From: Metellina segmentata
Lineage: Eukaryota > Arthropoda > Arachnida > Araneae > Tetragnathidae
Assembly: GCA_947359465.1 (NCBI GenBank)
Contig: OX375872.1
Location: 19,028,034-19,092,033 of the forward strand
Direction of reading: 5' to 3'
Length of the DNA stretch: 64,000 nt
Each line of letters begins with the position of its first letter. Position 1 is the first letter of the stretch. The notes beneath the pieces are model-generated. The model was given only the letters and a program-made list of their open reading frames with translations. It ran no database searches and was not told the DNA's origin. Shown piece by piece: positions 21,581 to 32,626 of the stretch. The translations under genes and the position numbers were made by a program.

Positions 21581-23376
21581 ATGGCACAGGATACGCATGT
21601 CGATAATTTTTTTACGTGGTAGAATTATCGGCCGCCTGGAATGTGGGCGTACTCAGACGGAAGTTCCAGTGGAACTTGGTATCGCCCAAAGTGTCATTTC
21701 TAGGCTTTGGCAACTATTCCAAAATGATGGAAATGTCAGTAGGCGTTACAGTACAGGTCTCCCCCGAGTTACAACGCCGAATAACGACCAGTATTTGGCA
21801 GTAACTACTAAAAGAAGCAGACGCAGCACAGCATCCGACCTTTCTCTTCAGCTATCTTCAGCCACGGGTACGACAATTTCAAGGCAAATCGTTTACAGAC
21901 GTTTGGGACATGTTGGTCTATATGCTCGCAGGCCTGTCAGATGTGTTCCGCTTACGTCAACTCACTGACGCCAGTGGTTAACCTGACATGCGATGTGGAC
22001 ATCGTCACAGTGGGTTTGTGTTATGTTTTCCGACGAGTACAGGTTTAGCTTGCAGTCTGATTCACGGCTGACGTTCATATGGAAAACGCCAGGTACTCGC
22101 TACCACTAAAGCTTTGGTTTCCTAAGAAAGTGGAGCCGTTATCTAACAGCCGTGATACGTCATGATTCCGCGGGCATAACTAGACGGCCGTCTAAATAAA
22201 AATCCCGACGTGTCAACTTAGACGGACAGAATACGTTGGAGAATGGGCAACACAGACGGCTGTCGTGGTTTGTTTTATTCGAGAAACAAAACAAAGTGTT
22301 TTTTTTACTCTCTAGTTTAAAGATTCTAACTTCGGGATCGTTGAAGGTAGAGTGAAAATTTCAACAGATTTCAAATCAGCGTAAATTTCTACGCCAGATC
22401 AATATCAAAAACAGTTTTATTATTCAATTATTTACCATTTGATTATTTTATTATTTTTTAAATAATTATTTATTTATTTAAAGAAAATCACATTTAAGGT
22501 ATCGATTTGGTGTCAAATTTTCCGCAGCTTTCAAATCCGTTGAAATTTTCATTCTGTGTTTAACGCGATCCCGATTTTACAAAACCGAATTGATCAATGG
22601 CAGTCAAAAATGTTTATTTATTTCGCTCCTCTCCGTTCGAATCGTTTGGAGCAGGAAATGAAATCTGGCCGCTACAAGAGAAAAAACGTTCCCCATCTGT
22701 TTGAGACCGCTATGACGCCAGTCATGGAAATGGCGGCTCCGATCATTTTTGTTACGCTCACAAACAACGCTCTCTAGGAAACCAACACCATGTGTCAGTA
22801 TAAGCAACGTTTTAGTGACGTCACCCACCGATACATCACGGCCGCTAGATCACGGCTACCGTTTCTTAGGAAACCGAAGCTTAAGACAACATCACTGAAC
22901 GACACCGTTACGGTGGTACAGGATTGCTCGTTTGGGGCGGAATTATACTGGGCTCCAGAACAGATCTACATGTTCAAATCGGAACCATGAGAGGCCGAAT
23001 TTATCGGGACATCATTCTGGAACAACATGTACGTTTGTTTAGTGGTGCCATGGGAGCATAATTTGTGTTTATGGATGACAACGCCTCTCCTCACCGTTGA
23101 AACATTGTAAACGAATGCCTTGAATCTGAGGATATCACCTGTTTGGAATGGCCAGCATTCTCACCTGACTTGAATCCGATAGAGCAAGTGTGGGACATAC
23201 TTGGCCGACGAGTTGCAACCCGTCAACCACCTCCTACATGTGTACCGGAACTTCGGAGAGCATTGCTTGCTGAGTGGAGTGATTTTCCTCAAGATCAGCT
23301 CGATAATTGGATCCTCAGCATGACTAGGCGTTGTATGGACTGTATTTCATCGTCTGGGACACATATAATGTATTAA
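21581..23376 (+). pseudogene. Tc1-like (DD34E) transposase pseudogene
   Basis: The original start is probably ATG at 21581 (MAQD...); a small frame slip follows and the readable frame begins at 21597. The N-terminus carries the helix-turn-helix DNA-binding region (GRIIGRLECGRTQTEV ... AQSVISRLWQLF, then RRSTASDLS). MFSDEYRFSLQSDSR (about 22023-22067) holds the first catalytic Asp. The gene is broken at 22109-22882 by a nested element, resumes with TERHRYGGTGLLVWGG, reaches MDDNASPHR with the second Asp (about 23069-23095), and ends with WPAFSPDLNPIEQVWD, which holds the catalytic Glu, and a C-terminus ending SSGTHIMY. Apart from a handful of stops and the insertion, the catalytic DDE residues survive, so decay is recent relative to its neighbours. 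Confidence 0.9.
22115..22876. mobile_element. Non-autonomous inverted-repeat element, 762 bp, in the Tc1 gene
   Basis: Inverted ends share GGTTTCCTAAGAAA and continue imperfectly for ~45 bp (AGCCGTTATCTAACAGCCGT against its mirror). AAGCTT occurs on both sides (22109-22114 and 22877-22882) as a likely target duplication, possibly 8 bp with mismatches. The interior holds two inverted copies of the ~75-bp motif found in Helentron-like elements (22336-22410; 22499-22582). Superfamily uncertain; 8-bp duplication would suggest hAT or P. Confidence 0.75.
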
Positions 23377-23604
23377 CCATCATACCAACCATGTCATGTT
23401 AAGTTTTGTAATGTCGATATTTTTTGTAATTGCTCCAGTGAGCAAAAATCGTAATTTTTATGAATGGTATCATACATACACCATCTTTTTTGTTCTTTAT
23501 TCTTTGTTTAATAAATGGTCTTTATGAATAAGTCACGTTTGTTTTGTTTCTGAACCTTTATTTGTCGGAGCTGGCATTATCCTTAATTTATGGACATGAG
23601 TGTA

Positions 23605-23755
23605 GTTATCATTGAAAAAAAGGCACTACCGTAATGACGATATATATTTATTAGCTAAGTTGGTCAGATGTTGTTGGACGAGTTATCTCATCACTAGCAA
23701 AGTGGGTCGGAGGACGAGTTATCTCGTCAGGAGATAGTTAGGTCAAATGTGGATG
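23605..23755. repeat. Palindromic-unit array, right part
   Basis: Continuation of the array cut by the Tc1-like element: units such as GACGAGTTATCTCATCACTA and GGACGAGTTATCTCGTCAGG. The right terminus is not clear. Confidence 0.65.
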
Positions 23756-24043
23756 TTAGTTAGGTAGGTAATTAATTAACGTCACACTTAAGCAACACAA
23801 CGGCAATTGGAGACGGTCCGGGAACAATCCGAAATATCCAAGGACAGCACCTCGTCATTCGGAACCATGGGCAGATGTCGAGGTCAACACCAGAGCTGGC
23901 ACCTTACTCTCCAAACTTCCACACCACGCCAACGTGAGTGCGTTTGAAGCCAAGACCGATTTAATGAGCACCAGCACGACGATCTTTATCTGGACAGAGC
24001 TCCGTTGGTATTCCGTTGCTCTTCCAACTGGGTTACAGTGGCC
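23756..24043 (-). mobile_element. SINE copy, head type I
   Basis: Minus copy from GGTAGGTAATTAATTAACGT to GGGTTACAGTGGCCA. Part of the head between 23990 and 24010 is missing. Confidence 0.8.
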
Positions 24044-24260
24044 ATAGGTGTTGATGGACTAGATATCTAGTCACATTAGCAAATGAAGTCAGTTGTTAAT
24101 AGACGAGATGTCTCGTCATGAGCAAAACTGGTCGCATATTGATGGACTAGAAATCTCATCATTTGCAAAATTAATCCGATATTGATTGACGAGATATCTT
24201 GACATTAGCAAAATTTTTGAGATATTGTTGGACGCAATATTTTGTCCAGCCACACTATTA
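24044..24260. repeat. Palindromic-unit array
   Basis: Five ~43-45-bp units: GGACTAGATATCTAGTCACA, AGACGAGATGTCTCGTCATG, GGACTAGAAATCTCATCATT, TGACGAGATATCTTGACATT and a decayed last unit. No TTAA-bordered terminus is visible on either side. Confidence 0.8.
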
Positions 24261-25291
24261 GAACTAGAGACCCCACTCCAAGAGGAATAGGTTACCATTT
24301 CTTGAACATTGTCCACGACCTGTATTTGTCCATCCTACAGATACAGGTCAGCACAATGACCATAACACAATACTATTATAGATTGTTTCCCGGCAGCTCT
24401 TGTCCTGGATACAACATGTAATACATGCCAAGGGTGTGGGCCAATGTCCTACTAATATTTTTGGTTTCGTCAAACGGGTATTAGTGTTGCTATTTTGTCC
24501 ACCACATGAATCTGTTATCCAAGTTAGGTCAGTTGGCGCAGAAACGAGTTCTAAAAAGAAAACGCGCACGAACAAGATAAAGGAGTTTAATCAAATAGAT
24601 TAATCAAGTTCGCAGATCAAATAAGGTCGTCTGGATAGGTTTACCCGACCCGCAGTTTATATCCTTGTGTTTGGAGCGTGTGTTGTTTTTACATCATTAA
24701 GCGTACTTTAATCCATTTTACCGTTTTTAATCAATATCGCTAACCTTTTTTAAAAGCTCTGTTTTAACTACGATATTTGATTGAAAAAAACACCACACCT
24801 AGATATTTTTAAAGTTTTAACTATACAATAAAAGTTTTCCATTTATATATATCTCCCTCCTTCAACGCAAACCCCATTTTAAATATCCATCTGCACTAAA
24901 ACAATTTAATTATTTTGTAAGTTGTTGATCATTTTATTTTAATTTTTCATTTACTGATTCCATACTATTGACTACACCACTTGAATTTTAAATGTTTCGA
25001 CTTGCCGTTCTAAAACTTTAATGTGATATTATACATTTCTTTTCGCATATCCTTCTTTTTATATCTGTTCCGTTTCAATTGTTTTTATGTCGTCTTATAT
25101 TTGTTGCAGCGCATCCTGTTTATGTACACCGGAAACTCCATGCAATCAACCCACAGACCAAAGACGGCCATCTCCATCAATATAGCTTAAGACTTGACAC
25201 GACCCTAAAAAATATGTGTGTTGAATTTCATTTTTGCTGTGGGGTACAATATATGGGGCTTTCCTTTTAAGCATTTAAATTTCTAATACAG
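24261..25291. other. Unassigned sequence
   Basis: No recognised repeat or gene. Two 66-75-residue frames on opposite strands at 24348-24603 overlap one another and match nothing I know. The region 24780-25060 is T-rich. Confidence 0.3.
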
Positions 25292-25600
25292 ATAGGTATT
25301 TTAATTAACCTTGGACTGGAGCAACGCAACTGGTTATTGGCGATGGTCCGGGATCAAACCCGAAGATAAAGTTCCGTGGACAACTCCGCATAATTTGTTA
25401 ACACAGTCTGATAACAAGATCACATCTGACCTGGCAGCTCACTCTGAATACTTCCACACTACGCCAACGTGTGGACATGTGAGGCCACGACAGAGTTGAC
25501 ATCCGCCAGCCCCTTTTATATATGACGTTTTTTGGGTGGTTTAGAACTCGTAGCTCTCGGGTTGCTAATCCGTTACTCTTCCATCAGGGTGACCGCAAAA
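25292..25600 (-). mobile_element. SINE copy, head type I
   Basis: Minus copy from GATAGGTATTTTAATTAACC to TTCCATCAGGGTGACCGC; the body keeps CACACTACGCCAACGTG and the inverted head TTGCTAATCCGTTACTCTTC. Confidence 0.82.
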
Positions 25601-25609
25601 GATAACAAA

Positions 25610-25794
25610 AACCAGTATAATATTTCCAAATAACTCTATTATCTTTAAAATACCAAAATAATCTTTTTAAACTATTCTATCCTCAGTAAAAGACCAATAG
25701 AGCCTTTCTAATTGATTATATTATCAAAAAAAATGCAATATAATCTTTCGAAAGTATTCTATTACATAGAAAGGTGCAATTGGGATTGGATTTT
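25610..25794. repeat. Degenerate ~36-40-bp unit array
   Basis: About four units (ATTTCCAAATAACTCTATTA, TTTTTAAACTATTCTATCCT, TTCTAATTGATTATATTATC, TTTCGAAAGTATTCTATTAC) lie immediately before the LINE 3' end. Confidence 0.6.
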
Positions 25795-26360
25795 GGTTAG
25801 TTGATTTAGTGGCTCAAGATCCAAAAAAGGATAACCTGAGCTAAGCACAAGATAAAATGTAGTCCAAATAAAAGGTTAAAATATTTATATCAGTCAGATT
25901 GTTAAATAAAAGTATAAACAATTGGATTTTTGAGGTTTTCCAAGAACGGATATGCTGCGCCAAACGCAAGATAAAAAAAGTAAAATCGCTGTAAATACAA
26001 AAGCATTGTAAAAAGGTAGGTGTAAGTCTTGCGCAAGAAATTTGAAAAAGTGGTGGGATGCAATGATTTAAACATACTTATCAATATGGTAAATATATAA
26101 AAAGAAGTTCGGAAATAATGCGACTAAATAAAATTAGAAAATTTTACAACGTTTAAATATTAAAAAAGATTTGGGTGGTGATTTTCTCCAATAAAGTCTT
26201 TTAAGTTTAAAATCGATTTATTAAAAAAGTATTGACGATGATAATTAACACCTGGACAGTTAATTTAAAATGTGATAATTGTAAAAGGAACTTCCCACAC
26301 GCTACATCCGCGCGCTCTCCTAATAAAAGATGGCTGTGGGGAAAACGCGTGTGTCCGATA

Positions 26361-28362
26361 AGGTATGTCCACACTTGTGCGCTTTTGCTTGCGCTAAGCG
26401 CAAGCCTCGACGCAAGGTACGCATGCGTATTAACATAGTGTTGCGTATATTAACATAGTGTTGGATCCATTAAAGTTTTCTTAGTTATGGTGCAGGTTCT
26501 AAAGATGTATAAGGATGAATATGAAACAAATTTATTTTTAAGCCGGCAAGGAGAAATTTGATAAATGTACTTCGTTTAAACACACTAATTTATCCTTTAA
26601 TTATTAATATAATTATTTGTTAAATAAAAGTCATCTAAGTTCATAAGTAGGGCAACTTTTTGCAACAAATGTAACTTTTTTTCACAGATTCTACGCTGCA
26701 TATTAAGTACTAAAACCAAAATTCCACCTTCGTGGGATGTATTGAAAGCGAGTTATAACCGTAACATAAATGCAACTTTCTGCATAAATGCAACTTTTTG
26801 CATAAATGTAACCCACCTGCAACTTTTTAAAATTTAGCTTTTAAAATAACTTAAAATGAAATTACTATTTCATTTTTTGCCCTCTTAACAACCCTTTGAT
26901 CACGTGTGTCTGACCTTGCGAATGCTGAAGTATGGCGGATCAAACAAGAAGCTCACGAAAAGAAGGTGTTCGTTAACAGACGAAAGTGAAATAAATATCA
27001 AGAGGTACTTTTAACACATTGGTTGGCACTCTTGATAACCCAGAGGAAACTTGCGTAATCGACTGCAGAGTTTGCGAAGTGCGTGTCGATCATCAATATG
27101 TTGTTGGTAGATGACGTTTTAAAATCTCTGAATGTTGAGCGAAAGTATTTTGCGCATCTGCTATCCGATACATAACATTATATGACTGCGGCTGGCGCAG
27201 TTTTTCAATGTTATAGAAATTACTGGCCAAGGATCAGCCATTCAACGTTCTTCTGTATTTCAGTATGTTTTTAACAGTGTTGTACACAACTAAAAGTGTC
27301 AATATATTTTTAATTTTTTCATTTTTTACGAATAATTTATATTTGAATTTAGTTTATCAAAAATAAATGCAACTTTATTTCCATAAATGCAACTTTAGGG
27401 AATGATTATTGCAACTTTTCCCATTTTTACTGCAAGAAAAAAGTTGCCCTATTCATAAGCATAGACTATATGCAAATATTATTATTCATATTTAACTTAA
27501 ATATTTATAAGTGCTTACTTATAACGAAATGCACAATTAAGTTTTATCATCTGATTTCAGCAGTAAAACTATGAAATCCAGCTAATCGGTAATGACGATT
27601 ATTTACAACTGTTTTGTAACCAATTTATACATTGTGTTTTCAAATTATTTTTATTGGTTCCACAACACACATAAAATCCGCATCTATTGGTCGAAAGAAT
27701 AACAGGAAAGATTCCAATTATAATTAAATTTTAATAATGATCAGCGGGTGGTAGAAAGGTAAATTCAAGTCTAACAGTAACAAGAATTTAATCAACTAGC
27801 AAAGGAAGGCATACATGTTAGTTGCATCCAGGGCGAGAGGCATTCGTAGTCGTACTCTGACCCGAGATCGAATAAAACATCGGCGCAAAAGCACGCCTTC
27901 CTCTTTTTTTTAACAACTTATTTACGAGGGGAAATATCGTTCCGATTTTAAGCAGATTCAGCTGTTATTCGCTGCGAGCAACAGGAAACACGTGGAAACG
28001 ATTCCAGCGAAATAAATCAAAGAAAATATAAACATCGCGTTTGAACGTGTGCTCCAACAAATAATAATAAATTTTAGCGTAAATTAATAAATGCTCATTT
28101 ACGCGTTTTGAAATATTCTTTCATCCACCATTCGCCTTGATTTTCTACGTTTATTTACTTGCCTAATTAGTAATTATGCCGCACTGATTCCTCCAAACAG
28201 AATAGCATCATCTTCATCCATCTTGAAACTGCAGTGAGGCTCGAGTGTGCACAGGTGAAGGGCATGCCTCTAAGCGCATGCAATAAGGCATGCGTTGACG
28301 CATGTTGAATTGAACGTTGAAAGGCAAGTTGAAAATGAAAGCACACAAGTGTGGACATACCT
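26361..28362 (-). mobile_element. PIF/Harbinger-like element, 2.0 kb, with nested MITE
   Basis: The left end AGGTATGTCCACACTTGTG is mirrored by CACAAGTGTGGACATACCT at the right, with ATA on each side (26358-26360 and 28363-28365), a 3-bp target duplication. The related uninterrupted sequence at 17447-17475 gives the empty site. Near the right end the minus strand reads MDEDDAILFGGISA (from 28224) and, in another frame, WWMKEYFKTRK, a pattern like the basic Trp-containing N-terminal region of Harbinger proteins. The transposase itself is missing. Confidence 0.65.
26648..27451. mobile_element. hAT-like MITE, 804 bp
   Basis: Ends TAGGGCAACTTTTTGCA and TTGCCCTA are inverted repeats. A perfect 8-bp target duplication TTCATAAG flanks it (26640-26647, 27452-27459). 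A second copy (48530-49664) is closely similar over its whole length. The interior contains several GCAACTTT repeats near both ends and the potential CxxC fragment CVIDCRVCEV, too damaged to call a BED finger. Inserted inside the Harbinger-like element. Confidence 0.92.
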
Positions 28363-28365
28363 ATA

Positions 28366-28990
28366 CATAGTCAAGTCAGAATCACATCGGAATGTCGAAT
28401 GGGTGAGGATGGCTATAATGAGTGGATACCATGGAGCTTGTAAACATGTTGTGTGCTCCAATCATTGTGTCATTCGTTCCACACAATGTTACTGACAGCT
28501 TGTCGGAGATCACTGCATGGAACTTGAAGACTCAAAAGTGTCACATCATTATTTGCTGCGTCATCAGCCCGCTCGTTGCTTGGAATCCCAACGTGGCCAG
28601 GAATTCAACCAAAACAAATATCGAAACCACGTCAAGCGAATTGTCGATTAACGTTAAAAACGGAAAGAGCTAAAGGATGTTCTGGTGAGTCTGATGATAG
28701 GCATTCTAGGACACCTTTAGAGTCTGTATAGATAATGAACCTGCCGATCCTGAGTTGAGAGATGTGATGTAGTGCTTCATATAATCGCATAGAATTCGGC
28801 CGTAAAAACAGAAAATACAAGGGGTAATGAAAAACTCAGTGGTTAATCCACTCACAAAGGCTGAGCTAATATGTTGTGTGGTTTTCGAGCCATCTGTCTA
28901 GACCTCTGTGTATTTTATGTAGTTAACGATGTGAAGAAAAAAGCAGACAGAAAATGACTGCATCGGTGTTTGATTTAACCTTACATATTT
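28366..28990 (-). pseudogene. LINE RNase H domain pseudogene
   Basis: Reading the minus strand downward from 28900: TDGSKTTQH with the first catalytic Asp, then FITPCIFCFYGRILCD-like sequence in which the catalytic Glu segment (TAEFYAI in a shifted frame) lies near 28800, ALHHISQLRIGRFIIYTDSKG with the next Asp (28716-28775), VLECLSSDSPEHPLALSVF, and then the conserved IPGHVGIPSNERADDAA (near 28555-28605) with the last Asp. This is the RNase H1-like domain that removes RNA from the RNA-DNA hybrid in LINE clades such as R1, LOA and I. A C-terminal segment with LRQAVSNIVWNE follows. Stops and frame changes occur, so it is a fossil. Confidence 0.85.
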
Positions 28991-29220
28991 GACATAACCT
29001 TAAAATAGGAGCAATTGTGAAAAATTTGGATGGTTCCAAGGTGAATATAGGTAAAACACACGCTCAGAAACGGTTGTGGCATTCAAAGATGTATGAGCGA
29101 AGACATTCCGAATGCGTAAACTAAAATGAGTGATGACTCGATTGATAAAAAGACGATGAGAAGAGGTACTCAAGAGTAAGTCATGCAGTGGATGACAGGT
29201 GAGAGATAAAATCGGTTAAA

Positions 29221-29440
29221 GGAGCAATTTGATGTTTCCAAATTATAAGTATTTTAAAGAAAAGGTCATTTTCCTAGAAACTGTATTCTAAAAAATAGCA
29301 ATATAATTTTACTAAAGGATTATATTATAATAAAAGTACCATAATAAACTTTCCAAATGATTCTTTTCTATGAAAAGGACCAATAAATACTTCAAATTAT
29401 TTTATTATAAGGAAACTATCAATAAAATATCTCTGTCTAT
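29221..29440. repeat. Degenerate ~36-40-bp unit array
   Basis: Units such as GAAAAGGTCATTTTCCTAGA, TTTACTAAAGGATTATATTA and TTTCCAAATGATTCTTTTCT repeat with a period near 38-42 bp. Confidence 0.6.
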
Positions 29441-30576
29441 TATGTTCGTCTCTCTGTCTGTCTCTCTATAAATATTTATTAGTATTGTGTATTATTTAGT
29501 AATTATGTGTGTTGTGGTGTTAAAACAATGTGCTACAGTACTCTGAAATTTCGTGACTCTCATAAAGTTAATATTAAAATATATAGTGTTATAACGTCTA
29601 TTTTCACCAATAGATATTCTCACAAAATAATTCAACCCCTCTAAAAAAGCATATATTGTACGTTAAAGAATTATATTGTATGATTTTATTTGCGCCATTA
29701 AGTTTCTCTTGCAAGAGGGCGTAACTTATAAGTAATGTATTAAATGGGCGGCGGATATAAATGTCCTGGTACGGCTTTGTTTGCTTTGTAAAAGTCATGA
29801 ATGACAGACAGAAAGTTACTTTAATACTTTGATGTATTTTGGACAGCTGTTGAGGATGACTTTATCCTCGAATGAAATTAGATGTACTGTGATGATTTAT
29901 TCGTTGTCAGTATCATACGTGTATATTAAAAATGAATATAATTCATTTCATGGAAATATTCATCATAAATACATTAAAAACGCTTTATATTATTTATAAA
30001 TTGCATATATAATACATATATATCTTGAGTTATATATCAATAGTATAAACAAAATTAATATATTTTATATTAAATTTTTTTTTAATTATTTACTTTGCAT
30101 TAAGTATTTGGAATTTAAATACTGACCTGGAAATATTATGGCCATAAGCTGAGGATGGCTATCATCGCATGACATTGTATATTCGGTCTGATGATTTACT
30201 GTTTGCATGCCCATCCTTCGGAATACATTTAAAACTAATATATTTATTTTGATGGAAATATTCATTACGAATACAATAAATAGGTTTAAGTATTTAATAT
30301 TTTAATATATAACAATTTCTTGGAAGAATTATTGCTCATGAATATACTCATAAAATATGCATGTACACAATTTAAATTAATCTCCTTGTCAGACTTAGAC
30401 TTAGTATTATATGCATAAACGTACTGATAATAATCTTCATTTTTATATTTTCTGCGCTATTTTTTTTCAATATTTCGTCATTTTATACTTTCTTCTATTT
30501 CATAATCTACTTGATGCAAATTATTTTTTTACTCTTAACGTTTTTCTGAAATTGAACAGAAATATTATATAATCTT
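29441..30576. repeat. AT-rich, with a ~300-bp diverged duplication
   Basis: Two related segments about 300 bases apart: TGATGATTTATTCG..., ATGGAAATATTCATCATAAA (29890-29975) and TGATGATTTACTG..., ATGGAAATATTCATTACGAA (30188-30278). A CTGTCTGTCTCTCTA stretch lies at 29451-29470. No gene is seen. Confidence 0.45.
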
Positions 30577-31025
30577 TACCCTCCAGTCGTATCGACGAGA
30601 TATCTCGTCCACCAATATCGCATTAATTTTGCTAGCAACAAGATATCTCGTCTTCTGTCAGTATTTTCATGATGGCGAAACCAAGGTCTGGTTTTTTTAT
30701 ATTCGAGATATATCGTCCATCAAGACGCTGTCATTTTTTTTCTAATAGATATCTCGTCCATTAAGATCTGGTAATTATTTTTCAAACGCCAAGGTATCTT
30801 GTACATCAAGATCTGATTAGTTTTGCTAATGACAAGGTACCTCCTCGAGACACCCCCAGTAGGGTCAATCTATTCAGTATGTTCGCATAGTTTGAAAATT
30901 TCTGTCATTCCCAATATCGGTAGTCTCGACGAGGTATGTCGTCATTACCAAACATCACCAGAAGTCTCGTCATTAGAAGAAAACTGACCACATCTTCATC
31001 TGGTCATTATAAAAAATCTTCAATA
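30577..31025. repeat. Palindromic-unit arrays (two adjoining)
   Basis: A large array at 30577-30868 begins TTTACCCTCCAG and ends CCCCCAGTAGGGTCAA, diverged TTAA-type termini, with about six units built on CGAGATATCTCGTCCATCAA. A second partial array (30920-31025) has units GACGAGGTATGTCGTCATTA and AAACTGACCACATCTTCATC and is cut by the Helentron-like element. Confidence 0.8.
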
Positions 31026-31392
31026 TCTCTAATATTATAAAAGGAAGTGTTTGTTTCTTGTGATCAAAGTCCTGACGAATCTATGGCACTTACAGTAATG
31101 GGATTTGGCACACAGGTAGTTCGACTTTTTTTGCAATTTTAAGGTCCAGGCGAATTTTAAAATTTAATCTAGAACATTTTAAAATGAATTTAATGAAATT
31201 TTATCATTATTGAATGCAACAGCATTAAAGCAACACCTGGTATAGGAGGTGTTGATAAAAGAGATTCGATTCTAAATTTATTTTTTTCGTTTCCGTTTTG
31301 ATTTTGCGCGGACGAATAATTTTCCAGCCATACGTTAAAAACAAATAATATTTTAACTGGGGTCACTTAGTACTTTTTTCTATCTCCTAGAC

Positions 31393-31570
31393 CTGGGACG
31401 GCGAACCTTTTTCAGAAGTTCATCAAATTATTTTAATTATTTTTTTAGTACTAGCTCGTGAGTCACTAGGAAATGAGGAAGGGAGCATGGTAAAAACTAC
31501 TTTTTTGGATCTCAATTTTTTAATCCTTTAAAAAGTTAACGATTCCTTTTTTCGATATAAAAAGGGAGAA

Positions 31571-31643
<73 letters not shown>

Positions 31644-32626
31644 TGTGTATGTACAATAAAGTTAAAGTATATTTAATGAGAAATTTGTGGGTTTTTTAAA
31701 GATAATTTCATAACATTAGGTTATGTTCAGTATTCATTACTTTAACGCCATTTTGCAGTTAATTCATTTCCAAGTTTATTTCTATATGTAGACTTTCCAA
31801 AATTCATCGAAGAAAACAATTTTTCACATGAATATGTGGCTCCAAACATCGTTAAAAGAGCATTAACAAGTTTCTTCATTGATATAAAATTATTTAGTAG
31901 AGAATCGATACGTTTAATATAATATTTTCAATTTTTAGTGTGGGATCATTATAATTTGCACTAATTTCAAACATTTTCCCTTCTACTTCGGAAATCAAGT
32001 TATCAAGTTTATCCAAACTATGCTGCTTTGAAACTTTACTAATTCCATTTCTAAATCATGGATACCTAGCCACTTAAATTCCTAACTCCATTGTTTCGAA
32101 TTTCGTTTTGTGTGGATATAAAATCAAGTGAAATGTATTTTCCATGCTTTTAAATTGATTAAATCTCCCCTCAAAGGCTTGTTTTATTTCTGGTATATTC
32201 ATTAAATATTTTTTGATTGCATTTTCTTGAAGGTCAATCGTATTTTCCATTGTTATTGTGTTTTGAAAATGTTTTTGTAATTGATGAAAATATTTCATGA
32301 TTTTCATTTCCAAATACCTAGTGAAGATGTCAAGTTTCGTCATAAGTATCCTAATATTCTCATGTACATCTTAAAACAGCATTATGTATAATCAATAAAT
32401 CTAAAACATTTTACAAAAATCATTTATGCATTTTTTTTTCAGTTTTTAGTTCTTTATTAACACTTGTATTTTATTCATATTTTTTAAATGAGGGTTCGAA
32501 AAATAATTAAAATTCTTTATGTATATGATGAAATGATGATAAGTTTATAAAAATCAACGCGTGGGTCATTTAAAAAGCCTGCGTGGGTCAGTGTCTGACC
32601 CGCGGGTCATAGGTTCGCCATCCCTG
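31393..32626. mobile_element. Internally deleted hAT element, 1234 bp
   Basis: Ends CTGGGACGGCGAACC and GGTTCGCCATCCCTG; perfect 8-bp target duplication TCCTAGAC (31385-31392, 32627-32634). The Helentron-like copy at 57792 has the uninterrupted TATCTCCTAGACTGTTA, confirming the insertion. The minus strand keeps an 89-residue C-terminal transposase piece (32074-32343), homologous to 55980-56265. A (TA)n tract lies at 31573-31640. Confidence 0.92.
31573..31640. repeat. (TA)n microsatellite inside hAT element
   Basis: About 68 bases of TA repeats, at the same relative position as the much longer tract at 55353-55613 in the related element. Confidence 0.95.

Larger units (their letters stand above)
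21330..23602 (+). mobile_element. Tc1-like transposon with a nested element
   Basis: Terminal inverted repeats of at least 26 bp begin CACTCATGTCCATAAATTAA at both ends and are bordered by TA (21328-21329, 23603-23604). Total 2273 bp, of which 762 bp is a later insertion. It interrupts a palindromic-unit array. The near-identical ends suggest it is one of the younger DNA transposons here. Confidence 0.93.
25795..29220 (-). mobile_element. Minus-strand LINE fragment with RNase H, split by nested elements
   Basis: The 3' end at about 25795 reads TTGGTTAGTTG on the + strand, the same start as the short LINE insertions elsewhere. The 3' untranslated part (25830-26360) is cut by the Harbinger-like element (26361-28362) and continues at 28366 with coding sequence through the RNase H domain to at least 28990, with decayed reverse-transcriptase-side sequence to about 29220. 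Junction identity is supported by the uninterrupted copy at 17440-17475. Confidence 0.75.
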
